Positions 53,890-63,718 of a stretch of 64,000 nucleotides of DNA are shown piece by piece. The stretch is from Flavobacteriales bacterium. GTDB taxonomy: Bacteria; Bacteroidota; Bacteroidia; Flavobacteriales; Schleiferiaceae. Each line of letters opens with the position of its first letter. Positions within the stretch are counted from its first letter, which is position 1. The DNA is taken from assembly GCA_002707525.1 (NCBI GenBank), contig PAND01000004.1, positions 35,746 to 99,745 on the forward strand. The letters are read 5' to 3'. A model generated the notes under the pieces. The model worked only from the letters and a program-made list of their open reading frames with translations. It searched no databases and had not been told where the DNA came from. The translations under genes were made by a program, and so were the position numbers.

Positions 53890-55221
53890 TTACCTCGTCG
53901 AGTCATTTTTCTCAATAGTGTCCACTAATGCTCCCATCAACTGATATAATGCAATCTGCGCATTCACGGCGCGAAATTCAGCAGAAGATTTCCCGTTCTC
54001 TGCTGTATACCAAGCGAGTTGCGCTTGACGTTGTTCCAAAGAGGAGACCTGCCCTAGACTATACAACTCATTAATCTTCAGCATTCTAAGATTAGCCACT
54101 GCAGCATTATCCGATTCGATTTTTGCCACTGCAGCAGCATTATTAAAGGTGCGAACTGCATTTTTAACAGTATTCTCAAGAAGTTCTTGAGTCTGAGCCT
54201 GACGATGCTCTGCCTTTAAAACCTCTAGCTTAGAGTTTTGACGCTGCGTACGACTTTGAAACCCGTTGAATATAGCATACTGGAGATTAATGCCTGTATT
54301 CAGACCATTTTGTTGAGAAGCCGTTAAGAAGCCTGCCTCTGCCTGACTTTGATTAATTCCATAAGCAGCTTGAGCAGAAACCGTTGGAAATAGAGTTGCG
54401 TTTTGTAATTGCTGCTGAACTAGTGCCGTCTCAGAAGAAATAGTAGCAAGCCGCACAGAAGTATTGCCGGCATACATGATTGCCAAGGTTTCACTTTCAT
54501 CAAACTCTTGTTCAAGATTCAGTGTAGTTTCATCTGCTACGAGGTATTCTTGGTCATAACCTATAAAAGATGCAAAAGAGTTTTTAGCCGACTCTAATTG
54601 AGTCTTTGCTTCCATTAACTCTACCCTATCACGATTCATATCTACTTGAGCCGCCATAAATTCTGTAGAATTTGAACCGCCGAGTTCATTGGTCAATCGA
54701 GCTTTTTCAAAACGGTTCTTTGAAATAGAGAAGTTTTCATTTGCAATGAATACACTGCGTTGCAAGAGTGAAACTGCAGTGTATTGAGACCATACTTGAG
54801 CAATCGTACTTTCAAGTGCCTGCTTCTCTTTTAGAGAGGCTGCTTCATTCGCATATTTAAGCAGTTGATAACTACGCTGAATACGTCCACCAGCAAACAG
54901 TACTTGGCTAATACCAACGGAAAGGTTCTGGGATAATGACTCAGCACCTTCAACATCCTGTGTTTGGCCAGTTGCAAATTCAAGATTTGAATTTTGATTG
55001 CTATAATTTGTTCCTGCAGAAGCAGTAATGGCAGGAAGTCGACCTGCATTGCCGAACGTAGCGTTATTTTCGGCCTGTTGTGCATCTAATCGGGCGATGT
55101 GTAAATCGTGGTTGTGTGACAACGCCAATTGCAATGACCTATCTAAAGTTAATACATTTTGACTTTGACTGCTAAACCCTATTAAAAGCGTGACCGCAAG
55201 AGAAATTATCCTATTCAGCAT
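53890..55221 (-). CDS. TolC-family outer-membrane efflux protein
   Basis: 443 aa. N-terminal signal peptide (MLNRIISLAVTLLIGFSSQSQ), then the two-fold helical-hairpin repeat of TolC channels: LDRSLQLALSHNHDLHIARLDAQQAENN at the start and ALVQQQLQNATLFPTVSAQAAYG midway. It forms the outer-membrane duct for the adjacent RND pump. The start overlaps the RND gene's stop by 11 bp, so it is the third gene of the MFP-RND-TolC operon. Confidence 0.92.
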   Translation of the reverse strand: MLNRIISLAVTLLIGFSSQSQNVLTLDRSLQLALSHNHDLHIARLDAQQAENNATFGNAGRLPAITASAGTNYSNQNSNLEFATGQTQDVEGAESLSQNLSVGISQVLFAGGRIQRSYQLLKYANEAASLKEKQALESTIAQVWSQYTAVSLLQRSVFIANENFSISKNRFEKARLTNELGGSNSTEFMAAQVDMNRDRVELMEAKTQLESAKNSFASFIGYDQEYLVADETTLNLEQEFDESETLAIMYAGNTSVRLATISSETALVQQQLQNATLFPTVSAQAAYGINQSQAEAGFLTASQQNGLNTGINLQYAIFNGFQSRTQRQNSKLEVLKAEHRQAQTQELLENTVKNAVRTFNNAAAVAKIESDNAAVANLRMLKINELYSLGQVSSLEQRQAQLAWYTAENGKSSAEFRAVNAQIALYQLMGALVDTIEKNDSTR

Positions 55222-58200
55222 CGTTCAATTCTTTAAAGTATTGTTCGCTCTTCATTTCTTTAATTGCCGGCTCTACTTCTTCACGCGAAGGCTTCTGATT
55301 CGTCCAAACGTGTCTAATTAGCACCCTAGAATCGTTGACTAAAGCCATCATAGAAGGTAGTACTAACAGCGTCAGCATGGTTGCAAATCCAATTCCGTAG
55401 GCTATAGAAACTGCCATGGGAATAAGAAATTGCGCCTGAAAAGAAGTCTCAAATATTAACGGCGCTAGACCGGCTATAGTGGTAATCGTAGTTAAGAAAA
55501 TTGCCCTAAATCGACTAATACCCGCATTATAAATAGCATCATAAACCTTCTGGCCGCTCTTGACATTAATGTTGTATTTACTAACCAATACAAGACTATC
55601 GTTGACAATAATTCCAATCAACGCCACCACACCAAGAAAACTCAGTATCGACATTGGCATTCCGTGCAGCCAGTGGCCCCATGCAACGCCAGTAAGACTT
55701 AACGGTATCAGTAACATGATAACTATGGTTTGTACTAAGGATCTAAAGGTAAAAGTGATTGTCAAAATTATCAGGAAGAGAATTAATGGCATCACAGTCT
55801 GTGAACTGTCTTGTGTCTTTTGACTCTCTTTTTGCTGTCCTTCATATCGAGCTTTAACTGACGGATATTTTGCGAAAATATCAGGTAATATGTCGGCCTT
55901 AATTTGAGAGAGTAAAGCGGGGGCAGAACCATTTGGGCTGCTTAACGAACTTTCCACCCTGTACTCGCGCTGTCCATCAAGGTGGTTAATATTTACTGTT
56001 CCTCTTTCAATGGAATAGTTCGCTAACTCACGTAGCGGAATATTTCCTTGTGGGGTTGAAATAAGCATCTCCTCAAGGTCCCACAATTGTTTACGATCCT
56101 TTTCATCTAAGCGCACCCATACTTTTACTTCATCTTCTCCTCTTTGTAAGCGCTGAACTTGCGCGCCAAAGAAGGTTTCGCGCACTTGAGACATCACTAC
56201 ACCCGGAGTTAGCCCTAAGAAACGCGCTTTATCCGTAAGCTCAAGAGTTACTTCGCGAATACCTTTTTGATCATTGTCTATGACATCAGAAAGGGCTTCC
56301 ATTAGTTTGAGTTTTGCTTTAAGTTCTTCTTTGGCTGCCCTAAGTTCTACTAAATCAAAACTGACTAAGGAGATGGAAATTGGCTTTCCAAATGCTTGTA
56401 CGCCACCAAAGCTCAAATTATCGGCACCCTCTATTTCTCCAGTAACCGCTCTAATATCATTTTCTATAAGATAGGATGGTGTGCCCCTGGTCTCACTATC
56501 TAAAAGAATCACATTTAAACGTGCTTTAGATGAAATAGGACCTATATTCTTTTGAATTGCTTTGACAACGTCTAACCCGTCCTCACGTTCCGATTTATAC
56601 TGACTGTTGACTTCCCAAACATTTGCTTCTATTTGGTCAATCCATTTCTGTGTGACGGCCTCATTGGTTCCGGCTGGCATATCTAAACTAATACTCAAAT
56701 TATCTCGTTCAATGAACGGGAAAAATTGCGTTCGGATGATTCCACCGCCCATAGCTCCAAACGTGATGAACATCACTGCAAAGAAAAAGCTGATTGTAAT
56801 AATCTTATTGTTCAAAGACCAACGCAGAAATGGCGAATAAATTCGATCTCTAAATTTGAAAAGTACGCCTGTAGCAAAAGACTGTACGGGATTCTTTTTA
56901 GCATTTCTCTCAAGCTTTGCATGGCTTAAATGGGTTGGTAAAAACAACAACCCTTCTATGAGCGAAACAGCAAGAGTAGCAATTACAATAAAAGCCATCT
57001 CTGAAAAAAAGTCTCCCGCCCTACCGTCTAAGAAGAAGAAGGATGAAAATGCAATAATGGTGGTTAGCACGGCACTAACAACTGACGGAATTACTTCAAT
57101 TGTGCCATCCAAAGCGGCTCTGAGCAACGGTTTTCCACGCTCAAAGTGAGCGTATATATTTTCCGCAATTACAATACCGTCATCAACAAGGATTCCTATG
57201 ACAACAATCATCCCAAAAAGGGAAATCACATTAATAGTAATGCCAAAATATGTGGCCAATACAAACATACCAGCGAAGGATACTGGAATGCCTATTGCAA
57301 CCCAAAATGCCAATCTAAGGTTTAAGAATAACGTAAGTAAGACAAGTACTAGAAAGAAGCCCAACAGGCCGTTTTCCAGGAGTAAATCCTTGCGCTGTTG
57401 TAAGGTTATAGAAAAGTCAGTTATCACATCCAATCGCATGTGATTGCGGCTTTCATTGTAATCTTTTACGTAATTATTTACAAATTCACATGTGCTAAGT
57501 AGATCTTCTTGATCGGTATTGTTTACACTAATTTCTACTGAATTAATCCCATTGAATGCAGCACGAGCTGGGCTGTCAGACCAGCGATTATGAACTTTAC
57601 CCACTTCCTTCAATCGAATTGTTTGCCCCAAAGGAGTGGTGTACACAATAATATTTTGTAGCTCTTTTGCATCGTATTGCTTATTACGTGATCGAATAAG
57701 CATCTCCTCCTGCGTTCCTTTGATTGTTCCGCCTGTTATATCAAGGTTCGTTGCCCTTAGGGCATTAGCGATCTGGGATAAACTCAAATTATATTTTCGC
57801 AGCGTGCTTTTATCTAGAGCTATTTCTATTTCTTCATTAGGGAACCCGCTAAGCGAAACTTTAGAGATCCCATCTTGTAAACGAAGTTCTTGCTCAATTT
57901 TTCTGCCCTCTTGCTTCAGCGAAATGAGATCTACCCCTTCTCCTGTTAAGGCCATACTTATGGCTAACGTTCGATTCTCTCTTTTGGCGACTCGAATTGG
58001 CTCGAGGCCTGTTGGAAAAGACGCCACACTCTGAACAGCATTTTTTACATCCTCCAAAACCAGATCAGTATTGTACCCCTTAATTACTTTAACATTGATG
58101 GAGGCACGGTTCTCGTTTGATGTAGACGTGTATTGCTCAATCCCGGTTAAGCCCTTAAGATTCTGTTCTATCTTATTTACAACACCCTCCTCAATTTCTT

Positions 58201-58372
58201 CAGGAGATGCTCCAGGGTATACTGCCGTAATGGTAATATCACGACTTTCTACTAGAGGAAAAAAGGTCGTATTGAGCTTTCCAAAGCTGATCCAACCAAA
58301 GAAAAAGAAACCAATAAGTAAGGCATCTACGCCTACTGGGTACTTGATGAAAAATTCGATTAATCTTTTCAT
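55211..58372 (-). CDS. HAE1/AcrB-type RND efflux transporter
   Basis: 1053 aa. Inner-membrane proton-driven pump with 12 helices and two large periplasmic loops. The N terminus MKRLIEFFIKYPVGVDALLI and the following PLVESRDITITAVYPGASPEEIEE are typical. The proton-relay Asp pair is in IGILVDDGIVIAENIYAHFERG in helix 4. The family resembles multidrug pumps; the substrate is not predictable. It starts 6 bp after the fusion-protein gene and overlaps the tolC-like gene. Confidence 0.94.
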   Translation of the reverse strand: MKRLIEFFIKYPVGVDALLIGFFFFGWISFGKLNTTFFPLVESRDITITAVYPGASPEEIEEGVVNKIEQNLKGLTGIEQYTSTSNENRASINVKVIKGYNTDLVLEDVKNAVQSVASFPTGLEPIRVAKRENRTLAISMALTGEGVDLISLKQEGRKIEQELRLQDGISKVSLSGFPNEEIEIALDKSTLRKYNLSLSQIANALRATNLDITGGTIKGTQEEMLIRSRNKQYDAKELQNIIVYTTPLGQTIRLKEVGKVHNRWSDSPARAAFNGINSVEISVNNTDQEDLLSTCEFVNNYVKDYNESRNHMRLDVITDFSITLQQRKDLLLENGLLGFFLVLVLLTLFLNLRLAFWVAIGIPVSFAGMFVLATYFGITINVISLFGMIVVIGILVDDGIVIAENIYAHFERGKPLLRAALDGTIEVIPSVVSAVLTTIIAFSSFFFLDGRAGDFFSEMAFIVIATLAVSLIEGLLFLPTHLSHAKLERNAKKNPVQSFATGVLFKFRDRIYSPFLRWSLNNKIITISFFFAVMFITFGAMGGGIIRTQFFPFIERDNLSISLDMPAGTNEAVTQKWIDQIEANVWEVNSQYKSEREDGLDVVKAIQKNIGPISSKARLNVILLDSETRGTPSYLIENDIRAVTGEIEGADNLSFGGVQAFGKPISISLVSFDLVELRAAKEELKAKLKLMEALSDVIDNDQKGIREVTLELTDKARFLGLTPGVVMSQVRETFFGAQVQRLQRGEDEVKVWVRLDEKDRKQLWDLEEMLISTPQGNIPLRELANYSIERGTVNINHLDGQREYRVESSLSSPNGSAPALLSQIKADILPDIFAKYPSVKARYEGQQKESQKTQDSSQTVMPLILFLIILTITFTFRSLVQTIVIMLLIPLSLTGVAWGHWLHGMPMSILSFLGVVALIGIIVNDSLVLVSKYNINVKSGQKVYDAIYNAGISRFRAIFLTTITTIAGLAPLIFETSFQAQFLIPMAVSIAYGIGFATMLTLLVLPSMMALVNDSRVLIRHVWTNQKPSREEVEPAIKEMKSEQYFKELNDAE

Positions 58373-58378
58373 TGACCC

Positions 58379-59485
58379 TTATTTAACTGGAGAAACCACA
58401 AGTCCAGACGCTGCCTTGATACTCGGTTCGTTAACTAAAACTGCACCTTGGTCAATGCCTTTTACGATCACTTCGTTATCCAGCCATTCCACTACTTCAA
58501 CAGAAACTTTAGCTAGTACACTATCCTCTTCAATAGTAAAGACATATGTATTATCAAAAACCATAGATGCAGGTAAGGTAAGCGCATTGAATACTTCAAT
58601 TCCCTTAATTTGACCGGTCAAGTACATACCTTCACGAAGCTTATTGCCTTGAAGGGTGATAACAATACTAATACTTTGCGATGCACCATCTACTACCGGC
58701 GCTATTCGCATAATTTTACCCGTCCAGTCACCCTCAACATCAGGCGAGGTAAAAGTTACTTGTTGACCTAAAACTAATTGATCTGCGTAGCTCAAACTAA
58801 CGGCACTTCTTAATTCGTATGTATTGGTATTAATGAAAGTTCCAAGTGGACGTCCAGGACTAATCAAGTTTCCAGGCTTGACATTCACGCTTGCAACAAC
58901 ACCATTAAACGGGGCGTTAATACTGAATTTGGAGAGTCGTTCTTCAGCACTCTTACTTTGAAAATACGCTCCTTGAATTCCGCGTGCTATCAGAAACTTC
59001 TCTAATTTTCCTTCCACCTGAGGAAGCGCAGTAAACGCATTTTGTAGGTTACATGCATCGTAATATGCTTTGAATCTATCATAATCCAAAGGAAAGTCTT
59101 GTGCTAAATCTGGAAGGATGGCTAAAAGAGCGTTGATGAAATTTCCTTTTATACTCATGGCATTTGCACGAGCTTCGCTATCGTCTAACCCTATTATGGT
59201 TTCACCCTCTAAAAATTCAGTCCCCTCTTCAAAAGGGTGGCTTGCTCTTTTAAATGTACCACTAACTTCTGCCAATAACTCTGTACGTTGTGCAGCATTG
59301 AGTTTACCGTAAATAGTCAATGGCAATTCAATAGTATCAAGGTCTGCAGTAAATACATTAACCTGAAGTTTTCGCAGGTCTTCTTTTATCTCTTCTTTTT
59401 TAGACATATTTCCTAATGTCTTTGAAATAAAAAGTCCAACAGCAAGTATTGCCGCTGCAATTATGACGTTTTTAATCCACTTCAT
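58379..59485 (-). CDS. RND efflux periplasmic adaptor (membrane fusion protein)
   Basis: 368 aa. N-terminal membrane anchor (IIAAAILAVGLFIS) rather than a lipobox, then a lipoyl-like/coiled-coil part and beta-barrel: FSINAPFNGVVASVNVKPGNLISPGRPLGTF is the biotinyl-lipoyl motif; TGQIKGIEVFNALTLPASMVF is in the barrel region. It connects the pump to the TolC channel. It is the first gene of the efflux operon, 65 bp after polA in the same direction; no regulator is next to it. Confidence 0.92.
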   Translation of the reverse strand: MKWIKNVIIAAAILAVGLFISKTLGNMSKKEEIKEDLRKLQVNVFTADLDTIELPLTIYGKLNAAQRTELLAEVSGTFKRASHPFEEGTEFLEGETIIGLDDSEARANAMSIKGNFINALLAILPDLAQDFPLDYDRFKAYYDACNLQNAFTALPQVEGKLEKFLIARGIQGAYFQSKSAEERLSKFSINAPFNGVVASVNVKPGNLISPGRPLGTFINTNTYELRSAVSLSYADQLVLGQQVTFTSPDVEGDWTGKIMRIAPVVDGASQSISIVITLQGNKLREGMYLTGQIKGIEVFNALTLPASMVFDNTYVFTIEEDSVLAKVSVEVVEWLDNEVIVKGIDQGAVLVNEPSIKAASGLVVSPVK

Positions 59486-59550
59486 TATCTATTGTATTTA
59501 GGTTTGTAGTGATTTGTGCTAAGGTTTGTTTGGTTATAAACGCACTGTAT

Positions 59551-62382
59551 TTAATGTGCTTCAAGCCAATTTTTACCGGTACCTACTTCTGCCACCATTG
59601 GCACGGCAAGATTAACAGCTGCTTCCATTTTGTCTATTACCAATGCTTTGAGTTCATCAAGTTCCTCTAACCGAGCGTCAAAAACCAATTCATCGTGAAC
59701 CTGCAAGAGCATCTTAGACTTCATTTCCGCTGTTCGCATAGATCGATCTATTTCAATCATGGCGAGCTTTATGATATCTGCAGCAGAACCTTGAATAGGG
59801 GCATTTACGGCATTTCTTTCACTATGACCACGAACCACTGCATTTCGACTTTCAATGTCCTTAAGGTAACGACGGCGGCCTGTTATTGTCTCTACATATC
59901 CCTTCTCTCGAGCAATACTCACTTGTTTGTCCATGTATTCTTTGATGCCTGGATAGGTTCTGAAATAGCCGTCAATTGCTGCTTTAGCCTCTTTTCTATT
60001 CATATCCGTTTGTTGACTCAAACCAAAGGCACTTACTCCGTAAACAATTCCAAAGTTAACAGTCTTAGCATTTGAGCGCTGTTCGCGACTTACCTCTTCT
60101 AAGGGTACCTCAAAAACTTTTGCAGCTGTTGCTTTATGAATATCCTCTCCGTTTTTAAACGCGCTAATCATTGCCTGATCTTGCGCCAATGCCGCGATAA
60201 CTCGAAGCTCTATCTGACTATAATCCGCGGCCATCAAAACATGATTGTCGTCGGCAGGAACGAACATTGCCCGAACTTTCCGTCCATTTTCTGTTCGAAT
60301 AGGAATATTTTGAAGGTTTGGATTGGTTGAACTTAGTCGACCTGTAGCTGCTACGGTTTGATTAAAGCTAGTGTGTATTCTTCCTTTTTTCTTATGAACC
60401 AATTCCGGTAGTGCATCAACATAAGTACTTTTTAGTTTTTTTAATTCTCTAAAGTTTAATATGCTTTCAATAATTGGATGGTTTTTGCGCAATCCCTCAA
60501 GTATGGCCTCCGATGTTGCATACTGCCCCGTCTTTGTTTTTTTGGGCTTATCTGATAGCTTAAGATCGTCAAAAAGGACCTCTCCCAATTGTCTTGGAGA
60601 CCCCACATTGAATGGACGCCCTGCTAATTCAATAATTTCTTGTTCAAGCGTGATGATGGTTTCTCCTAGCTCTTCACTGTAGCTCTTTAACGACTGAACA
60701 TCAATATTAATACCTTCCCGCTCCATCCGCGCCAAAACTGGAACAAGAGGCATTTCAATATTTTTAAAGACTTTTTCGACTCCTGTTTCTCTCAGTTTGG
60801 GCTCAAAAACTCCCTTTAATTGAAACGTGATATCTGCATCTTCAGCCGCATAGTCCAAAACAGCTTCAGGGGCAATGTCGCGCATGTTTTTTTGATTCTT
60901 ACCTTTTTTACCAAGAATTGTTTCAATTGAGATTGTCTCATAATTCAAATAGGTTTCAGCAAGAATATCCATATTATGACGCATGTCTGGCTGAATAAGG
61001 TAATGTGCAATCATGGTGTCAAATAACGGCCCATTGATATGTACATCGTAATTGAGCAATACGCTCATATCGTATTTGATATTTTGACCAATTTTTTCCG
61101 TTTTCTCACTTTCCCAAAATGGTTTGAATACATGAATCCATTCCATAGCCTTGCTTCTTTCTTGAGGAATGCTCACGTAATATGCTTTACCCGCGGAATA
61201 AGAAAAGCTAATACCCACTACCTCCGCGTCCAATACGTCTAAAGAGGTTGTTTCGGTATCAAAGGCTACGGATGGTTGTTCCGCGAGTACAAGGGCTAAC
61301 TGCCTAGCTTCACCCAAGCTTTCTACAAGTTGGTATAAATGATCAGAATTATCCAGAGAGTTTCTTGAGCTCACTGAAATTTGCGATTCTACAGGCGTGT
61401 CTTCTCCTCCAAAAAGACTCATTTGATCGTTGGAAGTCAAGTTGACCTTCTTGGTAGCCTCGGGTGCTTCGGCGGATATATCATTAGTGCGTTTTATACC
61501 TAAACGTCGCGCAAGCGTTCGAAATTCCAATTCCTCAAATACATCCATTAAGGCGTCCTGATCCCAAGTATCTCTTGTTAAAGTCTCAGAGGCTAATTCA
61601 ATTGGTACCTCTGTAATAATGCGAGCCAATCGCTTTGAAAGAACGCCCAGTTCAGCATTACCACGAATCTTCTCGCCTAGCTTACCTTTAATTTCCTCTG
61701 CATTTGCGAGGGTCTCTTCCAATGATCCGTACTGCTTCAACAGTTTACTTGCAGTTTTTGCGCCAACTCCTGGTAAACCTGGAATATTGTCTACTGCATC
61801 TCCCATCATACCTAGATAATCAATTACTTGCTGTACGTTGTCAAGATCAAACTTCTCGCAAACTTCTGCTTCACCCCAAATTTCAGGTGGATTTCCTCCC
61901 CGCGCAGGACGGTACATGAAAATATTTGGACTAACTAGTTGACCGAAATCTTTGTCTGGGGTCATCATGTAGGTAGTAAACCCCTCTTTCTCCGCCTTCT
62001 TTGCTAATGTTCCAATTACATCGTCTGCCTCATAGCCCGATACCCCAAGTGCTGGAATTTTAAATGCTTCTAGAATTCTATGAATAAAAGGAACGGCAAG
62101 TTTGATTGCCTCTGGCGTTGCGTCACGATTCGCCTTGTATTCTGGAAAAATTTCGTGTCGCTCAGTGGGCTCTGGTAAATCAAAACAAACAGCTATATGA
62201 GTGGGGTTTTCTTTACTTAACAGATCAAGTAAGGCACTAGTGAATCCATAAACAGCAGATGTATCTAATCCGCTTGAAGTGATTCTTGGATTCTTGGCAA
62301 AAGCAAAATATGCGCGAAAAATTAACGCGTATGCATCAAGTAAAAACAGTTTTTTGTCCGCAGCAGAAGAATCTTGGTCCAT
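59551..62382 (-). CDS. polA: DNA polymerase I
   Basis: 943 aa. Repair and Okazaki-fragment polymerase with three domains. The 5'-3' exonuclease/FEN part is at the N terminus (LFLLDAYALIFRAYFAF, YEADDVIGTLAKKAE). The 3'-5' proofreading domain keeps its metal residues (VAFDTETTSLD, IGQNIKYDMSVL, DYAAEDADIT), unlike Bacillus-type Pol I. The polymerase motifs are in MAADYSQIELRVIAALA, SREQRSNAKTVNFGIVYG and QVHDELVF. Normal length; the start is the ATG at 62382. Confidence 0.97.
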   Translation of the reverse strand: MDQDSSAADKKLFLLDAYALIFRAYFAFAKNPRITSSGLDTSAVYGFTSALLDLLSKENPTHIAVCFDLPEPTERHEIFPEYKANRDATPEAIKLAVPFIHRILEAFKIPALGVSGYEADDVIGTLAKKAEKEGFTTYMMTPDKDFGQLVSPNIFMYRPARGGNPPEIWGEAEVCEKFDLDNVQQVIDYLGMMGDAVDNIPGLPGVGAKTASKLLKQYGSLEETLANAEEIKGKLGEKIRGNAELGVLSKRLARIITEVPIELASETLTRDTWDQDALMDVFEELEFRTLARRLGIKRTNDISAEAPEATKKVNLTSNDQMSLFGGEDTPVESQISVSSRNSLDNSDHLYQLVESLGEARQLALVLAEQPSVAFDTETTSLDVLDAEVVGISFSYSAGKAYYVSIPQERSKAMEWIHVFKPFWESEKTEKIGQNIKYDMSVLLNYDVHINGPLFDTMIAHYLIQPDMRHNMDILAETYLNYETISIETILGKKGKNQKNMRDIAPEAVLDYAAEDADITFQLKGVFEPKLRETGVEKVFKNIEMPLVPVLARMEREGINIDVQSLKSYSEELGETIITLEQEIIELAGRPFNVGSPRQLGEVLFDDLKLSDKPKKTKTGQYATSEAILEGLRKNHPIIESILNFRELKKLKSTYVDALPELVHKKKGRIHTSFNQTVAATGRLSSTNPNLQNIPIRTENGRKVRAMFVPADDNHVLMAADYSQIELRVIAALAQDQAMISAFKNGEDIHKATAAKVFEVPLEEVSREQRSNAKTVNFGIVYGVSAFGLSQQTDMNRKEAKAAIDGYFRTYPGIKEYMDKQVSIAREKGYVETITGRRRYLKDIESRNAVVRGHSERNAVNAPIQGSAADIIKLAMIEIDRSMRTAEMKSKMLLQVHDELVFDARLEELDELKALVIDKMEAAVNLAVPMVAEVGTGKNWLEAH

Positions 62383-62461
62383 AAATAGAATTATTGGATT
62401 GGGAAGTTAGCTACTTCAACCCTAAATAACGAGTTTTGTGTTTGAAAACAATACGCTAATA

Positions 62462-63718
62462 ATGGCGTTGCTACTTAGTATACACACAGATATTATGATC
62501 TTTAGAATCCTCTTTACCGTAGGATTTGTTCTTGTTATTGACTTATATGCCTATCAAGCCTTCAAAACCGTCTTCCGTTCAACAGCTACTCCATGGATTT
62601 ATTGGGGCGTTACCTTTGTGTACCTTATCCTGAGTATAGTTATTTCCTTGCTTATGAGTTCAGGAAAGTTGGATTATAAATATGTAGGTCTTCTTGTAGG
62701 TGCAAGTATTTTGATTGCCGTTCCTAAAATGGTGGCTATTATCCCATTACTTTTGGAAGATCTCTGGCGATTGGGTCGATACTTTTTTAGGGTATTAACA
62801 ACTCAACCCAATATCTTACCCGAACGACGTGCTTTTATCTCCCAATTAGCCTTGGGCATTGCAGCTCTTCCATTCCTAGGAATATTAGACGGTATTTGGA
62901 AAGGCCGCTACCGCTACAGAGTAATTAGCCATACACTAGAATACGACGACCTACCTGAAGAGTTTGATGGATTTACCATTGCACAAATTTCTGATATTCA
63001 TAGCGGCTCATTTGATAACAAGGAAAAGGTACAATATGGTGTTAATATGGTGACTGAGCTAGACGCTGATGCGGTCATGTTCACTGGAGACATGGTAAAT
63101 AATCTAGCCGCAGAAGCTGAACCATGGATTGATACCTTTAGGAAATTGGCAGGCAAGAATGGTGTCTTTTCAATTCTTGGCAACCACGATTATGGGGATT
63201 ATTGGCGTTTCCCTAATGCTCAAGATAAAGTAGATAACCTAAACCGCCTAAAAGAAATTCACGGGGAAATGGGTATGGATATTTTGTTAAATGAAAGTCG
63301 ATACTTTGAACGAAACGACCAACGAATCTACATAGCTGGAGTAGAGAATTGGGGATTACCACCTTTTCCTCAGTATGGAGATTTAGACACTGCCTTGACC
63401 GGAATTCCCAAAGACGCATTTACCATACTATTAAGTCATGACCCTTCCCATTTTGATGCTGAAGTTAAAAAGCACAAAAAAAAGGTACATCTAACCCTGA
63501 GTGGACACACCCATGGAATGCAATTCGGAATTGAAATTCCTGGATGGATCAAGTGGTCACCGGTTAAATTCAAATACCCTAAATGGGCCGGGTTATATCC
63601 CGAATTAGACGGTCAAATTTTACACGTAAACAGAGGATTCGGATTCCTAGCATTTCCAGGAAGAGTGGGAATATGGCCAGAAATCACCCACATTACCTTG
63701 AGAAAAAAGCAAGCCTAA
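62462..63718 (+). CDS. Membrane-anchored metallophosphoesterase
   Basis: 418 aa. Three or four N-terminal helices (to about residue 105), then after a hydrophobic anchor (ERRAFISQLALGIAALPFLGIL) a calcineurin-like phosphoesterase domain with QISDIHSGSFDN, FTGDMVNN, LGNHDYGDY, LSHDPSHFD and LSGHTHGMQFG. This resembles YkuE/LpxH-like enzymes of unknown substrate; a lipid phosphoester is plausible for a membrane enzyme (inference). I chose the ATG at 62462; a GTG at 62438 is a possible longer start. The 3' end overlaps the convergent blh gene by 4 bp. Confidence 0.87.
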   Translation: MALLLSIHTDIMIFRILFTVGFVLVIDLYAYQAFKTVFRSTATPWIYWGVTFVYLILSIVISLLMSSGKLDYKYVGLLVGASILIAVPKMVAIIPLLLEDLWRLGRYFFRVLTTQPNILPERRAFISQLALGIAALPFLGILDGIWKGRYRYRVISHTLEYDDLPEEFDGFTIAQISDIHSGSFDNKEKVQYGVNMVTELDADAVMFTGDMVNNLAAEAEPWIDTFRKLAGKNGVFSILGNHDYGDYWRFPNAQDKVDNLNRLKEIHGEMGMDILLNESRYFERNDQRIYIAGVENWGLPPFPQYGDLDTALTGIPKDAFTILLSHDPSHFDAEVKKHKKKVHLTLSGHTHGMQFGIEIPGWIKWSPVKFKYPKWAGLYPELDGQILHVNRGFGFLAFPGRVGIWPEITHITLRKKQA